Assembly (NCBI RefSeq): GCF_009617575.1
Contig: NZ_WIXJ01000008.1
Location: 22,453-86,452 of the forward strand
DNA length: 64,000 nt
Direction of reading: 5' to 3'
DNA from: Rhodocyclus gracilis
Lineage (GTDB): Bacteria > Pseudomonadota > Gammaproteobacteria > Burkholderiales > Rhodocyclaceae
A model generated the notes under the pieces. The model worked only from the letters and a program-made list of their open reading frames with translations. It was not told the DNA's origin and did not search any database. Each line of letters opens with the position of its first letter. Within the stretch, counting starts at the first letter, position 1. Below are positions 11,780-23,659 of this stretch, piece after piece. Position numbers and translations under genes: made by a program.

Positions 11780-13275
11780 TGGGGGAAAGACTCCAGACGG
11801 GTCGCCAGCGCCTTCCCGGCCTCGGCATGATCCGAGAAGGGACGGCGGACGCCATTGATTTCCTGGTAGGGCTCGTGCCCCTTGCCGGCGAGGAGGATGA
11901 CGTCAGCCGGATGGGCTGCCGAGATCACCTGCTGAATTGCCGTGGCGCGGTCGGCAATCACCGTTGCCGTCGGCGCGGCACGGCGGATGTCCTCGATGAT
12001 CGCGTGCGGATCTTCGCTGCGTGGATTGTCGGACGTCAGCGTCACGGAGTCGGCAAGCTGCGTGGCGATTTCGCCCATCAGCGGACGCTTGCCGGCATCG
12101 CGGTCGCCACCGCAACCGAAGACGACGCGCAGCGCGGCACCCCGCGCACGCGCCACGTCACGCAGAGCCGTCAGCGCGTTGCTCAGCGCATCGGGCGTGT
12201 GCGCGTAATCGACGACGACCAGCGGCTGATTGCCACCGCCCAGCGTCTCCAGCCGCCCCGGCGGCGCGCTCAGCGTCGCGAAACGCTCCGCCACCTGACG
12301 CGGCGTCATTCCGGCGTCGATCAGAACAGCGGCGACGGCCAGCAGATTCGAGATATTGAAGCGGCCGATCAGCGGCGTATCGACGTAGGCGCGGCCATTC
12401 GGCGCCACCAGCCGGAAGCTCATGCCCTCCGGCGTATTCATGACGTTCTCGGCGAGCACCAGCCCGGGCAAGGCCGGCGGTTTCTCGGCCTGCGAGTAGC
12501 CGATGATACGGGTTGCCGTCGTCCGCGACGCCAGTTCGCGACCGAAGGGATCGTCCAGATTGATGACGGCCAGACGCAGGCGCGGCCAGGTGAAGAGCTT
12601 CTCCTTGGCGGCGGCGTAAGCCGCCATTGAGCCGTGGTAATCGAGGTGGTCGCGCGTCAGGTTGGTAAACACCGCGACGTCGACACGAGCCGCGTTGAGG
12701 CGACCTTCCTCGATGCCGATGGAGCTCGCCTCGATAGCGCAGGCGCTCGCTTCGTCGGCGACGAAGTCGGCCAAGGTACGCGCCAGCGTCGCCGCCTGCG
12801 GCGTCGTGAAACCGGTATCGGCCAGTTTGCCGGGCAGGCCAACGCCGAGCGTGCCGATGACGCCGCACGGACGCGGGTAGGTCTGCGCGATCCACTGGCT
12901 GATGCTGGTCTTGCCATTGGTGCCGGTGACGGCGATCAGCGACAGGCGTTCCGTCGGCCGCGCGCACGCGGCGTGAGCGAGCGCGCCAGCAAACGCGCGC
13001 AGCCGCGCGACGGGCAGGTTCGGCACGCGCACGTCCGTCGGCCAGACGAAATCGCCGCCGGCCTCCCACACCACGGCCACGGCACCGCGCGCGACGGCAT
13101 CGGCGATGAAGTTGCGGCCGTCGGCGAGATCGCCCGGATAGGCGAGGAAAACGTCTCCGGCGCGCACGCGTCGGCTGTCGTCCGCCGCGCCGCGAATCTG
13201 CGCCCCCTGCGACGCCAATTCCGCCAACGCGCCGTTGGCATCGCCTACAAATACGTCACGCCCCACGATACTCAC
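11776..13275 (-). CDS. murE: UDP-MurNAc-tripeptide synthetase MurE (meso-DAP type)
   Basis: MurE adds the third stem-peptide residue. The DNPRSEDP motif in the C-terminal domain is the signature of enzymes that use meso-diaminopimelate, as expected for a Gram-negative. The ATP loop GTNGKTS is at 118-124. The start chosen is a GTG at 13275 that overlaps the ftsI stop (GTGA) and is preceded by AAAGGA at good spacing, giving 499 residues beginning MSIVGRDVFVGD. The frame is open further upstream inside ftsI, but that part has no family similarity. Confidence 0.95.
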   Translation of the reverse strand: MSIVGRDVFVGDANGALAELASQGAQIRGAADDSRRVRAGDVFLAYPGDLADGRNFIADAVARGAVAVVWEAGGDFVWPTDVRVPNLPVARLRAFAGALAHAACARPTERLSLIAVTGTNGKTSISQWIAQTYPRPCGVIGTLGVGLPGKLADTGFTTPQAATLARTLADFVADEASACAIEASSIGIEEGRLNAARVDVAVFTNLTRDHLDYHGSMAAYAAAKEKLFTWPRLRLAVINLDDPFGRELASRTTATRIIGYSQAEKPPALPGLVLAENVMNTPEGMSFRLVAPNGRAYVDTPLIGRFNISNLLAVAAVLIDAGMTPRQVAERFATLSAPPGRLETLGGGNQPLVVVDYAHTPDALSNALTALRDVARARGAALRVVFGCGGDRDAGKRPLMGEIATQLADSVTLTSDNPRSEDPHAIIEDIRRAAPTATVIADRATAIQQVISAAHPADVILLAGKGHEPYQEINGVRRPFSDHAEAGKALATRLESFPQ

Positions 13276-15014
13276 AGTGATTCCTTTTCTGCATCGCCCG
13301 TCGCCACGCGTACGGACGCATCTGCCGGCACGCCAAGCGTGCGCAAGGCCGCTCCCATGACCGACGAAAACACCGGCGCGGCCACTTCCCCGCCGTAATA
13401 CTTGCCCGCGCTCGGCTCGTCGATCATGACGGCGACGATCAGGCGCGGTTCGGTCGCCGGCGCCATGCCGACGAACGAGGCGACATAGCGGTCGGCGTAG
13501 ACGCCGCCTTCCAGCTTGTGCGCGGTGCCGGTCTTGCCGGCGACGCGGTAGCCCGGTACTTGCGCCTTGAGCGCCGTACCCCCGGGCAACACCGCCATTT
13601 CGAGCATGGCGCGAACTTCGCGCACGGTTTGCGGGCTGAAGACCTGCGTGCCCTTCAGCACGCCCGGCTCCTGGCGCGTCAGCGACAGGGGAATCAGTTC
13701 GCCGTCGCGCGCGAAGACGGTGTAGGCGCGCGCCAGTTGAATCAACGACACCGAAATCCCATGCCCGTAGGACATCGTCGCCTGCTCGATCGGGCGCCAG
13801 CGCTTCCACGGACGCAAACGGCCAGTGACTTCCCCGGGAAAGCCAAGCTCCGGCACCTGACCGAAGCCGACTTCGTCGAACATGTCCCACATTTCCTGCG
13901 GCGCCAGCATGGCGGCGATCTTTGCCGCGCCGACGTTGGACGACTTCTGGATCACCTGCGCCACCGTCAGCGGGCCATGCGGGTGCGAATCGGAGATCGT
14001 CGCCGTGCCGATGGTCAGCTTGCCGGGCGCGCAATCGATCTGGGTATCAAAACGCACACGGCCCTTTTCCAGGGCCAGGGCGATGGTGAAGGGCTTGAGC
14101 GTTGAGCCGGGCTCGAAGGCGTCGGTGACGGCGCGGTTTCGCAACTGGCCGCCGGACAATGATTCCCGGTTATTCGGGTTGTAAGTCGGCCAGTTGGCGA
14201 GCGCCAAGACCTCGCCGCTACGCGCATCGATGACGGCAATGCCACCTGCCTTGGCGCGGTTCTGCTCGATGGCCTGCTTCAACTGACTGTAGGCGAGGTA
14301 CTGGATCTTCGAGTCGAGCGCGAGGCGGATGTCTTCGCCATCCTGCGGCGGGCGAATCGAGCCGACATCCTCGACGATCTGCCCGCGCCGATCCTTGATA
14401 ACGCTACGACTACCGGGATGACCGAGCAACTGGTTCTGGAAGGCCAGTTCGACCCCCTCCAGTCCTTTGCCGTCGATGCCGGTGAAGCCAACCATGTGCG
14501 CCGTCATCTCGCCCGTCGGGTAGTAACGGCGATATTCGGTGTTCTGGCCGATGCCGGGCAGCTTGAGAGCGGCGATCTTCTCTGCCGTTTCGGGCGGAAT
14601 CTGGCGATGCAGGAAGATGAAGCTCTTGTCGCTGGCGAGCTTGCGCGCCAGTTCTTTGGGATCGGTTTCGAGCAGCCGCGCCAGTTGCTGCGACTGCTCG
14701 GGCGACAGACGCGCATCCGCCGGGATCGCCCAGATCGATTTCATCGGCGTCGACACGGCAAGGATGTCGCCGTTGCGATCCGAGATACGGCCGCGCGACG
14801 CCGAGATTTCCAGATCGCGGCGATAACGCGAGTCCCCCTTCTCTTGCAGGAAGTCGTTGTTCAGTACCTGCAAATAGAAGGAGCGGCCGATCAGTGCGGC
14901 GAAAGCCGCAATGATCAGCAGAGCGACCATGCGCGAGCGCCAGGCCGGCAAACGCAGCAGCAGCACCGGGCTTTCGGCGAAGCGGTGGGCGAGGCGCCCT
15001 TTCAGCCGCATCAC
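13272..15014 (-). CDS. ftsI: Septal transpeptidase FtsI (PBP3)
   Basis: FtsI is the class B penicillin-binding protein that cross-links septal peptidoglycan with FtsW. The product of about 580 residues has one N-terminal membrane helix (about 28-48), a pedestal dimerisation domain, and a C-terminal transpeptidase domain. That domain carries the three active-site motifs: SxxK in GSTLKPF, SxN in KSSNVGA and KTG in AGKTGTAHK. The start is either the GTG at 15014 or the ATG at 15011. Both overlap the ftsL stop, and a GGAG lies 7 bases before the GTG. Confidence 0.95.
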   Translation of the reverse strand: MMRLKGRLAHRFAESPVLLLRLPAWRSRMVALLIIAAFAALIGRSFYLQVLNNDFLQEKGDSRYRRDLEISASRGRISDRNGDILAVSTPMKSIWAIPADARLSPEQSQQLARLLETDPKELARKLASDKSFIFLHRQIPPETAEKIAALKLPGIGQNTEYRRYYPTGEMTAHMVGFTGIDGKGLEGVELAFQNQLLGHPGSRSVIKDRRGQIVEDVGSIRPPQDGEDIRLALDSKIQYLAYSQLKQAIEQNRAKAGGIAVIDARSGEVLALANWPTYNPNNRESLSGGQLRNRAVTDAFEPGSTLKPFTIALALEKGRVRFDTQIDCAPGKLTIGTATISDSHPHGPLTVAQVIQKSSNVGAAKIAAMLAPQEMWDMFDEVGFGQVPELGFPGEVTGRLRPWKRWRPIEQATMSYGHGISVSLIQLARAYTVFARDGELIPLSLTRQEPGVLKGTQVFSPQTVREVRAMLEMAVLPGGTALKAQVPGYRVAGKTGTAHKLEGGVYADRYVASFVGMAPATEPRLIVAVMIDEPSAGKYYGGEVAAPVFSSVMGAALRTLGVPADASVRVATGDAEKESL

Positions 15015-15280
15015 GGCGCGACTCCTGCAGCGACAATCGTCCGCGCCGGCTCAGGGGTGCTCATCTTGAGCTTTTCACGGGCGATTTTTTCGATCCGCGG
15101 CGGCGTCGCCCAAGTCGACAGCTCAAGCTGCAACTGGCCGAACTCGACGTCCAGCTGACGCGCGTGGTCCTGCTCGGCTTCCAGCGCCTGGAAGAGCTTG
15201 CGCGCCGTGTGCTGGGCCGTTACGGTCGCCAGCGCGCAGCCGGCGGCGATGATCAGGAGGAGGAGGTTCAGGCGGGTCAT
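15011..15280 (-). CDS. ftsL: Cell division protein FtsL
   Basis: FtsL is a small bitopic divisome protein that forms a complex with FtsB and FtsQ and activates FtsWI. The 89-residue product has an N-terminal membrane segment (about 5-21), then a helical coiled-coil region rich in leucine and glutamate ([16 protein letters not shown]). It ends with [12 protein letters not shown], typical of FtsL. Its position between rsmH and ftsI, overlapping both, supports the call more than its weakly conserved sequence does. Confidence 0.9.
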   Translation of the reverse strand: MTRLNLLLLIIAAGCALATVTAQHTARKLFQALEAEQDHARQLDVEFGQLQLELSTWATPPRIEKIAREKLKMSTPEPARTIVAAGVAP

Positions 15281-16242
15281 GCGCGCCGGCCCCCATGTGC
15301 GGCGCTGGCCGGCGCCGCGAGTTTTTCCGCCACCCGCAGGACTGCGCTGCGCGCGCGCGGATTCGCGGCGATTTCGGCAGCGCTCGCCCGCACCGGCTTG
15401 CCGATCAGGCGCAAGTCCGGCGGAGGCAGATCGGCAGCGCGCAGCGGCAGGTCTTTCGGCAAGGCATCCGGAGCCGCCGCCTCGCGCATGAAGCGCTTGA
15501 CGATCCGGTCTTCGAGCGAATGAAAGCTGATCACCACCAGCCGCCCTCCTTGCCCGAGTGCCTGCGCCGCTTGTGGCAGGGCTAGCGCAAGCTGCTCGAG
15601 TTCTTGATTGATATGAATCCGTAGAGCTTGAAAGGTGCGCGTCGCCGGGTCCTGGCCTGGCTCACGGGTCCGCACGGTCTCGCGTACAAGCGTGGCGAGC
15701 AGCCCTGTGGTTGCAATAGGCCGCTCTCCCCGAGCAGCCACAATCTTCTTTGCAATCTGGAAAGCAAACCGTTCTTCGCCATAGTTTCTAATGACCTCCG
15801 TGATTTCCCCGATGTCGGCTCGCGCCAACCACTCCGCCGCCGTCTCGCCCTGCGTGGTATCCATCCGCATGTCGAGTGGCGCATCAAAGCGGAAGCTGAA
15901 GCCCCGCCCCCCGTCATCCAGCTGCGGCGATGACACCCCGACATCGAGCAACACGCCGTCAACCGCCTGAATATTTGCTTCGCGCAAAGCCTCGGCCATG
16001 CCGCCAAAACAGCGATGCAGCAAGGTAAAGCGAGCGTCGCCGATGGCCTGCGCGGCCACCACCGCCTGCGGATCGCGGTCCAGTGCCAGCAGACGACCGC
16101 GCGGCCCGAGCTGCGCCAGAATCGCCCGACTGTGCCCGCCACGCCCGAAGGTCCCGTCGACGTAGCAGCCCGAAGGTTTGATCTGCAACGCCGCCACGGC
16201 TTCGTTCAGCAACACCGTCTGGTGCCCGGAGGCCAGACTCAC
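15277..16242 (-). CDS. rsmH: 16S rRNA (cytosine1402-N4)-methyltransferase RsmH
   Basis: RsmH (MraW) methylates N4 of C1402 in 16S rRNA using S-adenosylmethionine. The 321-residue product has the family opening [10 protein letters not shown], the SAM-binding [13 protein letters not shown], the [19 protein letters not shown] stretch and the C-terminal [13 protein letters not shown]. It overlaps mraZ and ftsL by four bases each, the usual second position of the dcw cluster. Confidence 0.96.
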   Translation of the reverse strand: MSLASGHQTVLLNEAVAALQIKPSGCYVDGTFGRGGHSRAILAQLGPRGRLLALDRDPQAVVAAQAIGDARFTLLHRCFGGMAEALREANIQAVDGVLLDVGVSSPQLDDGGRGFSFRFDAPLDMRMDTTQGETAAEWLARADIGEITEVIRNYGEERFAFQIAKKIVAARGERPIATTGLLATLVRETVRTREPGQDPATRTFQALRIHINQELEQLALALPQAAQALGQGGRLVVISFHSLEDRIVKRFMREAAAPDALPKDLPLRAADLPPPDLRLIGKPVRASAAEIAANPRARSAVLRVAEKLAAPASAAHGGRRA

Positions 16243-16685
16243 AACGCCAAATCCTCAAGTCCGGGAGGAAGCAGCTGATCGCCGAGCGCAAAAATGTCTT
16301 GCTGCTCCTTGCGCCAGCCGGCATCCGACCAGATTTCAAAATGATCGCCCTGCCCGACCAGCCACACCTGGCGGTCCAGCTCGGCAAATTCGCGAAGCGA
16401 GGGAGCAACGAGCAAACGCCCGGCGGAATCCAGCGTCTCGTTGCAGGCATAGCCGACGAGCAGGCGCTTGATCTGCGCCGCCTGACGCTGCAGGCTCGGC
16501 GCCGCCAATACCTTGTCGCGGATGGGCTGCCAGGCAGGTTGCGGGTAGAGCAACAAGCACCGGTGCGGGTGCGCGGTCAGGACCAGATTGCCCTCCCCGG
16601 CAGCGACGAGCGAGTCCCGGTGGCGCGCCGGAATGGCGAGCCGACCTTTGGCATCGATACTCAGCGCTGTCGCACCTTCGAACAC
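16239..16685 (-). CDS. mraZ: Transcriptional regulator MraZ
   Basis: MraZ is a ring-forming DNA-binding protein of the AbrB-like swapped-hairpin type that represses the dcw operon by binding repeats before its own gene. The start chosen is a GTG at 16685, preceded by GGAGG at a 7-base spacing. It gives 148 residues opening [20 protein letters not shown], which matches the family N-terminus. A second SpoVT/AbrB-like half contains [17 protein letters not shown]. The open frame extends to 16748 but would then read through the operator. Confidence 0.94.
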   Translation of the reverse strand: MFEGATALSIDAKGRLAIPARHRDSLVAAGEGNLVLTAHPHRCLLLYPQPAWQPIRDKVLAAPSLQRQAAQIKRLLVGYACNETLDSAGRLLVAPSLREFAELDRQVWLVGQGDHFEIWSDAGWRKEQQDIFALGDQLLPPGLEDLAL

Positions 16686-16713
16686 TTGCTTGCCTCCTTC
16701 GCGACCGGGAGAA

Positions 16714-16748
16714 CCCACTTTCCCCCACTTTTTACCACTCCCTCCCAC
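16714..16748 (-). promoter_or_regulatory. MraZ box array (operator of the dcw cluster)
   Basis: On the minus strand there are four copies of a GTGGG-type pentamer (GTGGG, GTGGT, GTGGG, GTGGG). Their plus-strand complements are at 16714-16718, 16724-16728, 16734-16738 and 16744-16748, a spacing of exactly 10 bp. Known MraZ sites are TGGGN repeats separated by 5 bases, upstream of mraZ. The third box is degenerate (TGGTA). The array lies just before the ribosome binding site. Confidence 0.85.
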
Positions 16749-16775
16749 TTTAAGATAAAGAATTTCTCAAAGCAA
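16747..16775 (-). promoter_or_regulatory. Candidate mraZ promoter
   Basis: On the minus strand TTGCTT (complement at 16770-16775) is followed after 17 bases by TAAAGT (complement at 16747-16752). The match to sigma-70 is moderate. The -10 element touches the most distal MraZ box, which would explain repression by promoter occlusion. Confidence 0.4.
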
Positions 16776-17104
16776 GCGGAATATGGGATTTTTTTCAATC
16801 GCGACAAGGACTTATGCGCACTTTTCAAAGTGCAATAAGCGAATTTTTTCCCCTTAAAAAACAAGGGGAAAATCACATCACTTAAAGTGCTTTGTGACGA
16901 GCGGCATCAAGGTGCCATCGCGCGACGGCGATAGGCATAGCGGCTCACGGGACGACGTAAAAATACGCAAACGTCGTGGGAGCCAAGGGGCATTCGCCCC
17001 TTCTGCGCTCGCGTCGGGCGACGCGGATGAGTCGGCGCAAGACACATGCGCCGCAGGTGCCGGAACGATGCCGGCACACACATTCTGCCCGCGCGAAAAA
17101 GAGG
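16753..17104. other. Intergenic region rich in inverted repeats, no gene seen
   Basis: About 350 bases between the mraZ promoter and the end of rnpB hold no convincing reading frame. Nearest mraZ there are hairpins GCACTT/AAGTGC (16818-16833) and CCCCTT/AAGGGG (16850-16868). Further on, 16942-17077 carries five successive stem-loops, described separately. Confidence 0.7.
16942..17077. repeat. Five consecutive hairpins between rnpB and mraZ
   Basis: Stem pairs are: ACGACGT 16952-16958 with ACGTCGT 16971-16977, with outer GGCT 16942-16945 and AGCC 16981-16984; AAGGGG 16985-16990 with CCCCTT 16997-17002; GCGTC 17011-17015 with GACGC 17020-17024; GGCGCA 17034-17039 with TGCGCC 17047-17052; GTGCCGG 17057-17063 with CCGGCAC 17071-17077. 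None is followed by a strong T-run on either strand. The region could be a structured RNA, an array of weak terminators after rnpB, or an extragenic repeat element. Confidence 0.6.
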
Positions 17105-17482
17105 AGGTGGGGAAGCCGCCCGGTAAGCCGGGTTCTGTCGTGGACAGTCATTCCTCTAGGCACGTCGTTACCGACGCGCTCAAGCAGCCAACCCGGAAGC
17201 GACGCGAGCCACGTCATTGCTTCCCTATTCGGCCTTGCTCCGGATGGGGTTTGCCGTGCCGTCCGCGTTGCCGCGTCCGCGGTGAGCTCTTACCTCGCCG
17301 TTTCACCCTTACCTGATCCCTGCCGTTTCCGGCGGGGCCATCGGCGGTCTATTCTCTGTTGCACTTTCCGTCGCCTTTGCCTTGCGGCGTATAGCGCCCG
17401 GCCGTTAGCCGGCATCCTGCTCTGCGGAGCCCGGACTTTCCTCCCGGCGCACAAAGCGCCCGGCGACTGTCTAGGCGACTTC
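17105..17482 (-). ncRNA. rnpB: RNase P RNA (bacterial type A)
   Basis: This is the catalytic RNA that removes 5' leaders from tRNA precursors. The minus strand contains the universal core blocks: GAGGAAAGTCCGGGCTC near the 5' end, ACAGAGAATAGACCGCC, TCAGGTAAGGGTGAAA, GAGCAAGGCCGAATAGGG, and the 3' block ACTGTCCACGACAGAACCC. Helix P1 forms between the 5' GAAGTCGCC and the 3' GGCGGCTTC, which sets the ends to within a few bases. The length of about 378 nt is normal for type A RNAs. Confidence 0.96.
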
Positions 17483-17492
17483 CCCGGCGCGA

Positions 17493-17498
17493 ATTATA
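17493..17498 (-). promoter_or_regulatory. -10 element of rnpB
   Basis: A perfect TATAAT on the minus strand ends 10 bases before the inferred 5' end of the RNase P RNA, which fits transcription start at the mature end. No clear -35 hexamer is visible at 16-18 bases spacing. Confidence 0.75.
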
Positions 17499-17526
17499 CG
17501 CGAGCGACCGAGCCGCCACGCGCCAA

Positions 17527-17559
17527 TAAAAACGGCGCGGAGCCCAAGGGTCCGCGCCG
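17527..17559 (-). terminator. Intrinsic terminator of ssb
   Basis: On the minus strand a 9-bp GC-rich stem (CGGCGCGGA and TCCGCGCCG, complements at 17551-17559 and 17533-17541, loop of 9) is followed at once by TTTTTAT. It ends the transcript reading out of ssb, just before the rnpB promoter. Confidence 0.88.
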
Positions 17560-17602
17560 CCGATGCGTCCGCACGATATCGCCGCCAAGTCGCAGGTCGG
17601 GT

Positions 17603-18088
17603 CTAGAACGGAATATCGTCGTCCATGTCGTCGAAGCTGGCTTTCTTCGCCGGCGCGCCGCGCGGTGCCGACGGAGCGGGCGCGGGCGACGGCGCACTGC
17701 TGCCACCGTAAGCGCCATAACCGCCATCATCCGACGCCGGTGCGCCCATGCCCTGGCGGCCGCCAAGCATCTGCATTTCAGTCGCTTCGATCTCGGTCGT
17801 GTAGCGATCCTGTCCGTCCTTGTCCTGCCATTTACGGGTACGGATGCGCCCCTCGATGTAGACCGACGATCCCTTCTTCAGATACTGACCGGCGATTTCG
17901 GCCAGGCGACGGAAGAAGACGATGCGGTGCCATTCGGTGATTTCCTTCTTTTCGCCGGACGACTTGTCCTTCCACGACTCCGAGGTGGCGACGGTGATGT
18001 TGCACACCGCGTCGCCGTTCGGCAGATAGCGCGTCTCCGGGTCTTTGCCCAGATTACCGACGATGATTACTTTATTGACTGAAGCCAT
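17603..18088 (-). CDS. ssb: Single-stranded DNA-binding protein
   Basis: SSB coats single-stranded DNA in replication, repair and recombination and recruits partners through its tail. The 161-residue product begins [18 protein letters not shown], the start of the OB fold (about residues 1-110, containing [16 protein letters not shown]). It ends in a flexible Gly/Ser/Pro/Ala linker and the acidic tip DDMDDDIPF that binds partner proteins. The ATG at 18088 has a G-rich ribosome binding site. The gene lies 62 bases after the MFS gene on the same strand. Confidence 0.96.
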   Translation of the reverse strand: MASVNKVIIVGNLGKDPETRYLPNGDAVCNITVATSESWKDKSSGEKKEITEWHRIVFFRRLAEIAGQYLKKGSSVYIEGRIRTRKWQDKDGQDRYTTEIEATEMQMLGGRQGMGAPASDDGGYGAYGGSSAPSPAPAPSAPRGAPAKKASFDDMDDDIPF

Positions 18089-18150
18089 GAGAGCCCCCTG
18101 ACTGAGGTTTATCGAAGAGTTATGTGAGAAGCTGGGGGAAAGCGCCGGAC

Positions 18151-19368
18151 TCAGGCGGCGAGCGGCTGCACCTCGGCGACGGCGCGTTTCGGCGGCGAAA
18201 TCATCGACGCCGTCAGCAGCAGCCACCCCAGACAGACCACCGCCCCGCCCCAGAACACCGCATCGGCGCCGAAATGCCGGGCCAACCAGCCGCCCAGCGC
18301 GCCACCGAGAAAGAGGCCGATGGCCTGCGCCGTATTGTAAACGCCCAGCGCAAGCCCCCGCGATTCCTGCCCGGCAAAACGCGTCACCAGCGACGGCAGC
18401 AAGGCTTCCAGCACGTTGAACGCCGCAAAGAAAGCGAACACCAGCGCCGCCATGGCGGCGAAGCTGCCGCGCCCGAAAACGAAGCCAAGCTCGGTCAGCA
18501 ACAGCAGCGCCACCGAAGCGAAGAACACGGCGCGGAATTTGCCATATTTTTCGGCGACGATGATCGCCGGAATCATCACCACGAACGACGCCATCACCGC
18601 TGGCAGATAAACCTTCCAGTGCTCGGCCAAAGGCAGATCGCCCGCCGACACCAGCGCCGCCGGGATGACCATGAACATACCGACCTGCAAGACATGCAGG
18701 GCAAAAATCCCGAAATTGAGGCGCGCCAGTTGCGGATGAAAGAGCACGTCGGCAAGACGGGCGCGATGCCGCGTCTCGAAGCCCGCCGGCGCCGGCGGCA
18801 CGCCGACGAAGAGCAGGACGATCGCCAGCAACGAGAGCACGCCGGTCAGCGCAAACAGCGCGAACAAGCCGCCCGCGTCGAAGATCGGCGGCGCGATGAT
18901 CAGTGAGACAGCGAAGACCAGACCGATCGACGAGCCAATCATCGCCATGATCTTGGTGCGATGTTCCTCCCGCGTCAGATCCGCCGCCAGCGCCGTCACC
19001 GCCGGAGAAATCGCCCCGGCGCCCTGCAGCACGCGACCGACGATGATCCATTCGATATTGGTGGCAAAGGCGGCGACGAAGCTGCCGAGCGCAAAGAGCA
19101 GCAGGCCGAAGACGATCACCGGCTTGCGGCCGAAGCGGTCGGCGGCAAAGCCGAAGGGGATGTGAAACAGTGCCTGCGTGATGCCGTAGGCGCCGAGCGC
19201 AAAGCCAACCAGCGCGACGTTATCGCCGCCGGGTAGATCGCGCGCGGCGATGGCAAAGACCGGCAAAATCAGGAAGAGCCCGAGGATACGCAGGGCAAAA
19301 ATGGTCGACAGGCTGATTCCCGAACGAAGTTCTTCGGCGTTCATCCTGCTGGCAGTCGGTGCAGACAT
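18151..19368 (-). CDS. MFS transporter
   Basis: This is a major facilitator superfamily permease of about 405 residues with around 12 hydrophobic helices. The loop after helix 2 carries the MFS motif A-like [14 protein letters not shown], and [14 protein letters not shown] in helix 4-5 resembles drug-efflux families. The substrate is unknown. It sits between ssb and a divergent uvrA, an arrangement common in betaproteobacteria. The start is uncertain: the ATG at 19368 ([14 protein letters not shown]) or the ATG eight codons later. Neither has a strong ribosome binding site. Confidence 0.85.
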   Translation of the reverse strand: MSAPTASRMNAEELRSGISLSTIFALRILGLFLILPVFAIAARDLPGGDNVALVGFALGAYGITQALFHIPFGFAADRFGRKPVIVFGLLLFALGSFVAAFATNIEWIIVGRVLQGAGAISPAVTALAADLTREEHRTKIMAMIGSSIGLVFAVSLIIAPPIFDAGGLFALFALTGVLSLLAIVLLFVGVPPAPAGFETRHRARLADVLFHPQLARLNFGIFALHVLQVGMFMVIPAALVSAGDLPLAEHWKVYLPAVMASFVVMIPAIIVAEKYGKFRAVFFASVALLLLTELGFVFGRGSFAAMAALVFAFFAAFNVLEALLPSLVTRFAGQESRGLALGVYNTAQAIGLFLGGALGGWLARHFGADAVFWGGAVVCLGWLLLTASMISPPKRAVAEVQPLAA

Positions 19369-19657
19369 CTGGGAGATCCGGGCTGGTGCGTCTTGGGCGG
19401 GCGGCGAGGGAGGCGGGCGCAAGCTACGCGGCGAATTGAACAAATGACCGGAAGGGCAACACCGCCAAGACTCCGTATGAATCCATGCCTTGCTGCAAGA
19501 CCTTGCCCACCGCGTCGAGCACGCTCTGACCGACGTTCACCTCAAAAAAATCCGTACTGCCGTACGTGCGGCAGGCAGGCGCTGCCCGAGCACGACGAAC
19601 GGAGCGCTGGCGCCTCAACGCAGCGCCGGCGGGTTCCGAGAAAAAGCACGGCCGCAG
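19369..19657. other. Intergenic region before uvrA
   Basis: Between the MFS start and the uvrA promoter there is no gene I can support. A 6-bp inverted repeat (CTGCCG 19557-19562, CGGCAG 19569-19574) is followed on the minus strand, after a 6-base gap, by seven Ts. It may be a weak terminator for antisense transcription. Confidence 0.5.
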
Positions 19658-19686
19658 TTGGTTCGGCTCCGGGGAGTGCGTATATT
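19658..19686 (+). promoter_or_regulatory. Candidate uvrA promoter
   Basis: TTGGTT (19658-19663) and TATATT (19681-19686) are separated by 17 bases and lie 33 bases before the uvrA ATG. No LexA-type palindrome is visible nearby. Confidence 0.6.
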
Positions 19687-19719
19687 AGCAGGTTTCCCCA
19701 CGCCCAAAGCCGACCCTCG

Positions 19720-22629
<2,910 letters not shown>

Positions 22630-22824
22630 AGCCCTCTTCCCTGCCGACCGGGCGCTTGTCACTGGCATTGCCCCCGAAGCACCAAAATGGCGCATCGCCG
22701 GACGTGAAAAAGCGCAAAAAAACGCGCTGAACCCCTCCTTTCACGGCGATTCCCTCTTCCCTAGCCGCCAATGAAATGCAAGAATTGCGGCGGAGCTACT
22801 CCATCACCAACCTCAGGAGATACC

Positions 22825-23112
22825 ATGAACAAGTCAGAACTCATCGACGCGATTGCTGTCCGCACCGATCTTTCCAAAGCGGCTGCCGGCAAAGCGCTTG
22901 ATGCCGTTGTAGACACGATCGTCGAAGCCGTTGCCGCTGGCGACAGCGTCAGCCTCGTTGGTTTCGGCGCTTTCAAAGCGACCGCCCGTGCCGCCCGCGA
23001 CGGCAAGAACCCGAAGACTGGCGAAAAGATCAAGATCGCGGCTACCACCGTGCCGAAGTTCGCCGCTGGCGCCACGTTCAAGGCGACGGTCGCTGCTGGT
23101 AAAAAGAAGTAA
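22825..23112 (+). CDS. hupB: HU family DNA-binding protein
   Basis: This is a small histone-like protein that bends and compacts DNA. The 95-residue product starts MNKSELIDAIA, preceded by AGGAG. It has the dimerisation helices, the GFGAFKATARAARDGKNPKTGE beta-arm region and a lysine tail. The arm matches HU rather than IHF subunits. The usual arm proline appears within KNPKTGE. The gene stands alone between uvrA and the eps region and has its own strong terminator. Confidence 0.93.
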   Translation: MNKSELIDAIAVRTDLSKAAAGKALDAVVDTIVEAVAAGDSVSLVGFGAFKATARAARDGKNPKTGEKIKIAATTVPKFAAGATFKATVAAGKKK

Positions 23113-23179
23113 TCACCCCGCGCGCTACCGAGCGCCAGTCGGGAATCACCCGACGACTCGCGAGGTCAGGATGGGAAGA

Positions 23180-23209
23180 GGGCTTGCCACTGCGGCAAGC
23201 CCTTTTTTT
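23180..23209 (+). terminator. Intrinsic terminator after the HU gene
   Basis: A perfect 9-bp stem (GGGCTTGCC 23180-23188, GGCAAGCCC 23194-23202) with a 5-base loop is followed by seven Ts. Confidence 0.95.
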
Positions 23210-23659
23210 ATGTCGCACCGCTCGCATCTATAACGTCGCGCGTCATCTGCGGCGATATTCCCCTCGCGTGCTGCAGCCAAACTAGTAATACCTTAAAACA
23301 GGTAGTTTCAACCGATCCAAAAGACAGGTATTACGTGCGTTCCGGTAGGGAATAATCCTGCGTAACATTAATTTAATACTTGCATAACATTAGCATAATT
23401 TAATCGGCATTCCTGCCGCAGGTTTTGCTGTATTCTGCTTACGCTGAACAATACGGCGCGATGACTATCCCCGTTGACGGGCAGGCAATTAAACAACGGG
23501 GGCATGGGCATCGTTCCTCTACCGTAACGCCCGCCCCCACACGCTCCCCGCCCGATATCGACCCGCCATGCACCCCTATCTCCGACCGGTATGCTGCAGG
23601 AGTACCGGTTGTCTTTCCCCGATTATCGCCCGTGCGGCGAATACTCCCGGCCGTGACCG
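23210..23659 (+). promoter_or_regulatory. Long AT-rich control region before epsA
   Basis: This 450-base stretch is clearly more AT-rich than its surroundings and has no gene I can support. It holds a perfect 9-bp inverted repeat, GTAATACCT (23286-23294) and AGGTATTAC (23327-23335), and two copies of ACAGGTA (23299-23305, 23325-23331). It also holds two copies of TAACATTA exactly 22 bp apart (23363-23370, 23385-23392), each followed by ATTTAAT, and a small palindrome CCTGCCGCAGG (23412-23422). The spacings suggest regulator binding sites in front of epsA. Confidence 0.55.

Noticed and set aside
16942..17077. CRISPR array in the rnpB-mraZ gap
   Set aside because: The five hairpins differ in sequence and spacing. 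There is no constant repeat and no cas gene.
16878..17081. Small minus-strand gene in the rnpB-mraZ gap
   Set aside because: The frame runs through the hairpin array, has no ribosome binding site and its product has no family-like sequence.
19424..19618. Short minus-strand frame of 64 codons between the MFS gene and uvrA
   Set aside because: Its C-terminal half looks somewhat protein-like, but there is no ribosome binding site and I see no family similarity, so it is not supported.
23414..23429. Sigma-54-like promoter before epsA (TGCCGCA, four bases, TTGCT)
   Set aside because: The -12 part and spacing fit, but the essential GG of the -24 element is GC here, so the match is too weak.
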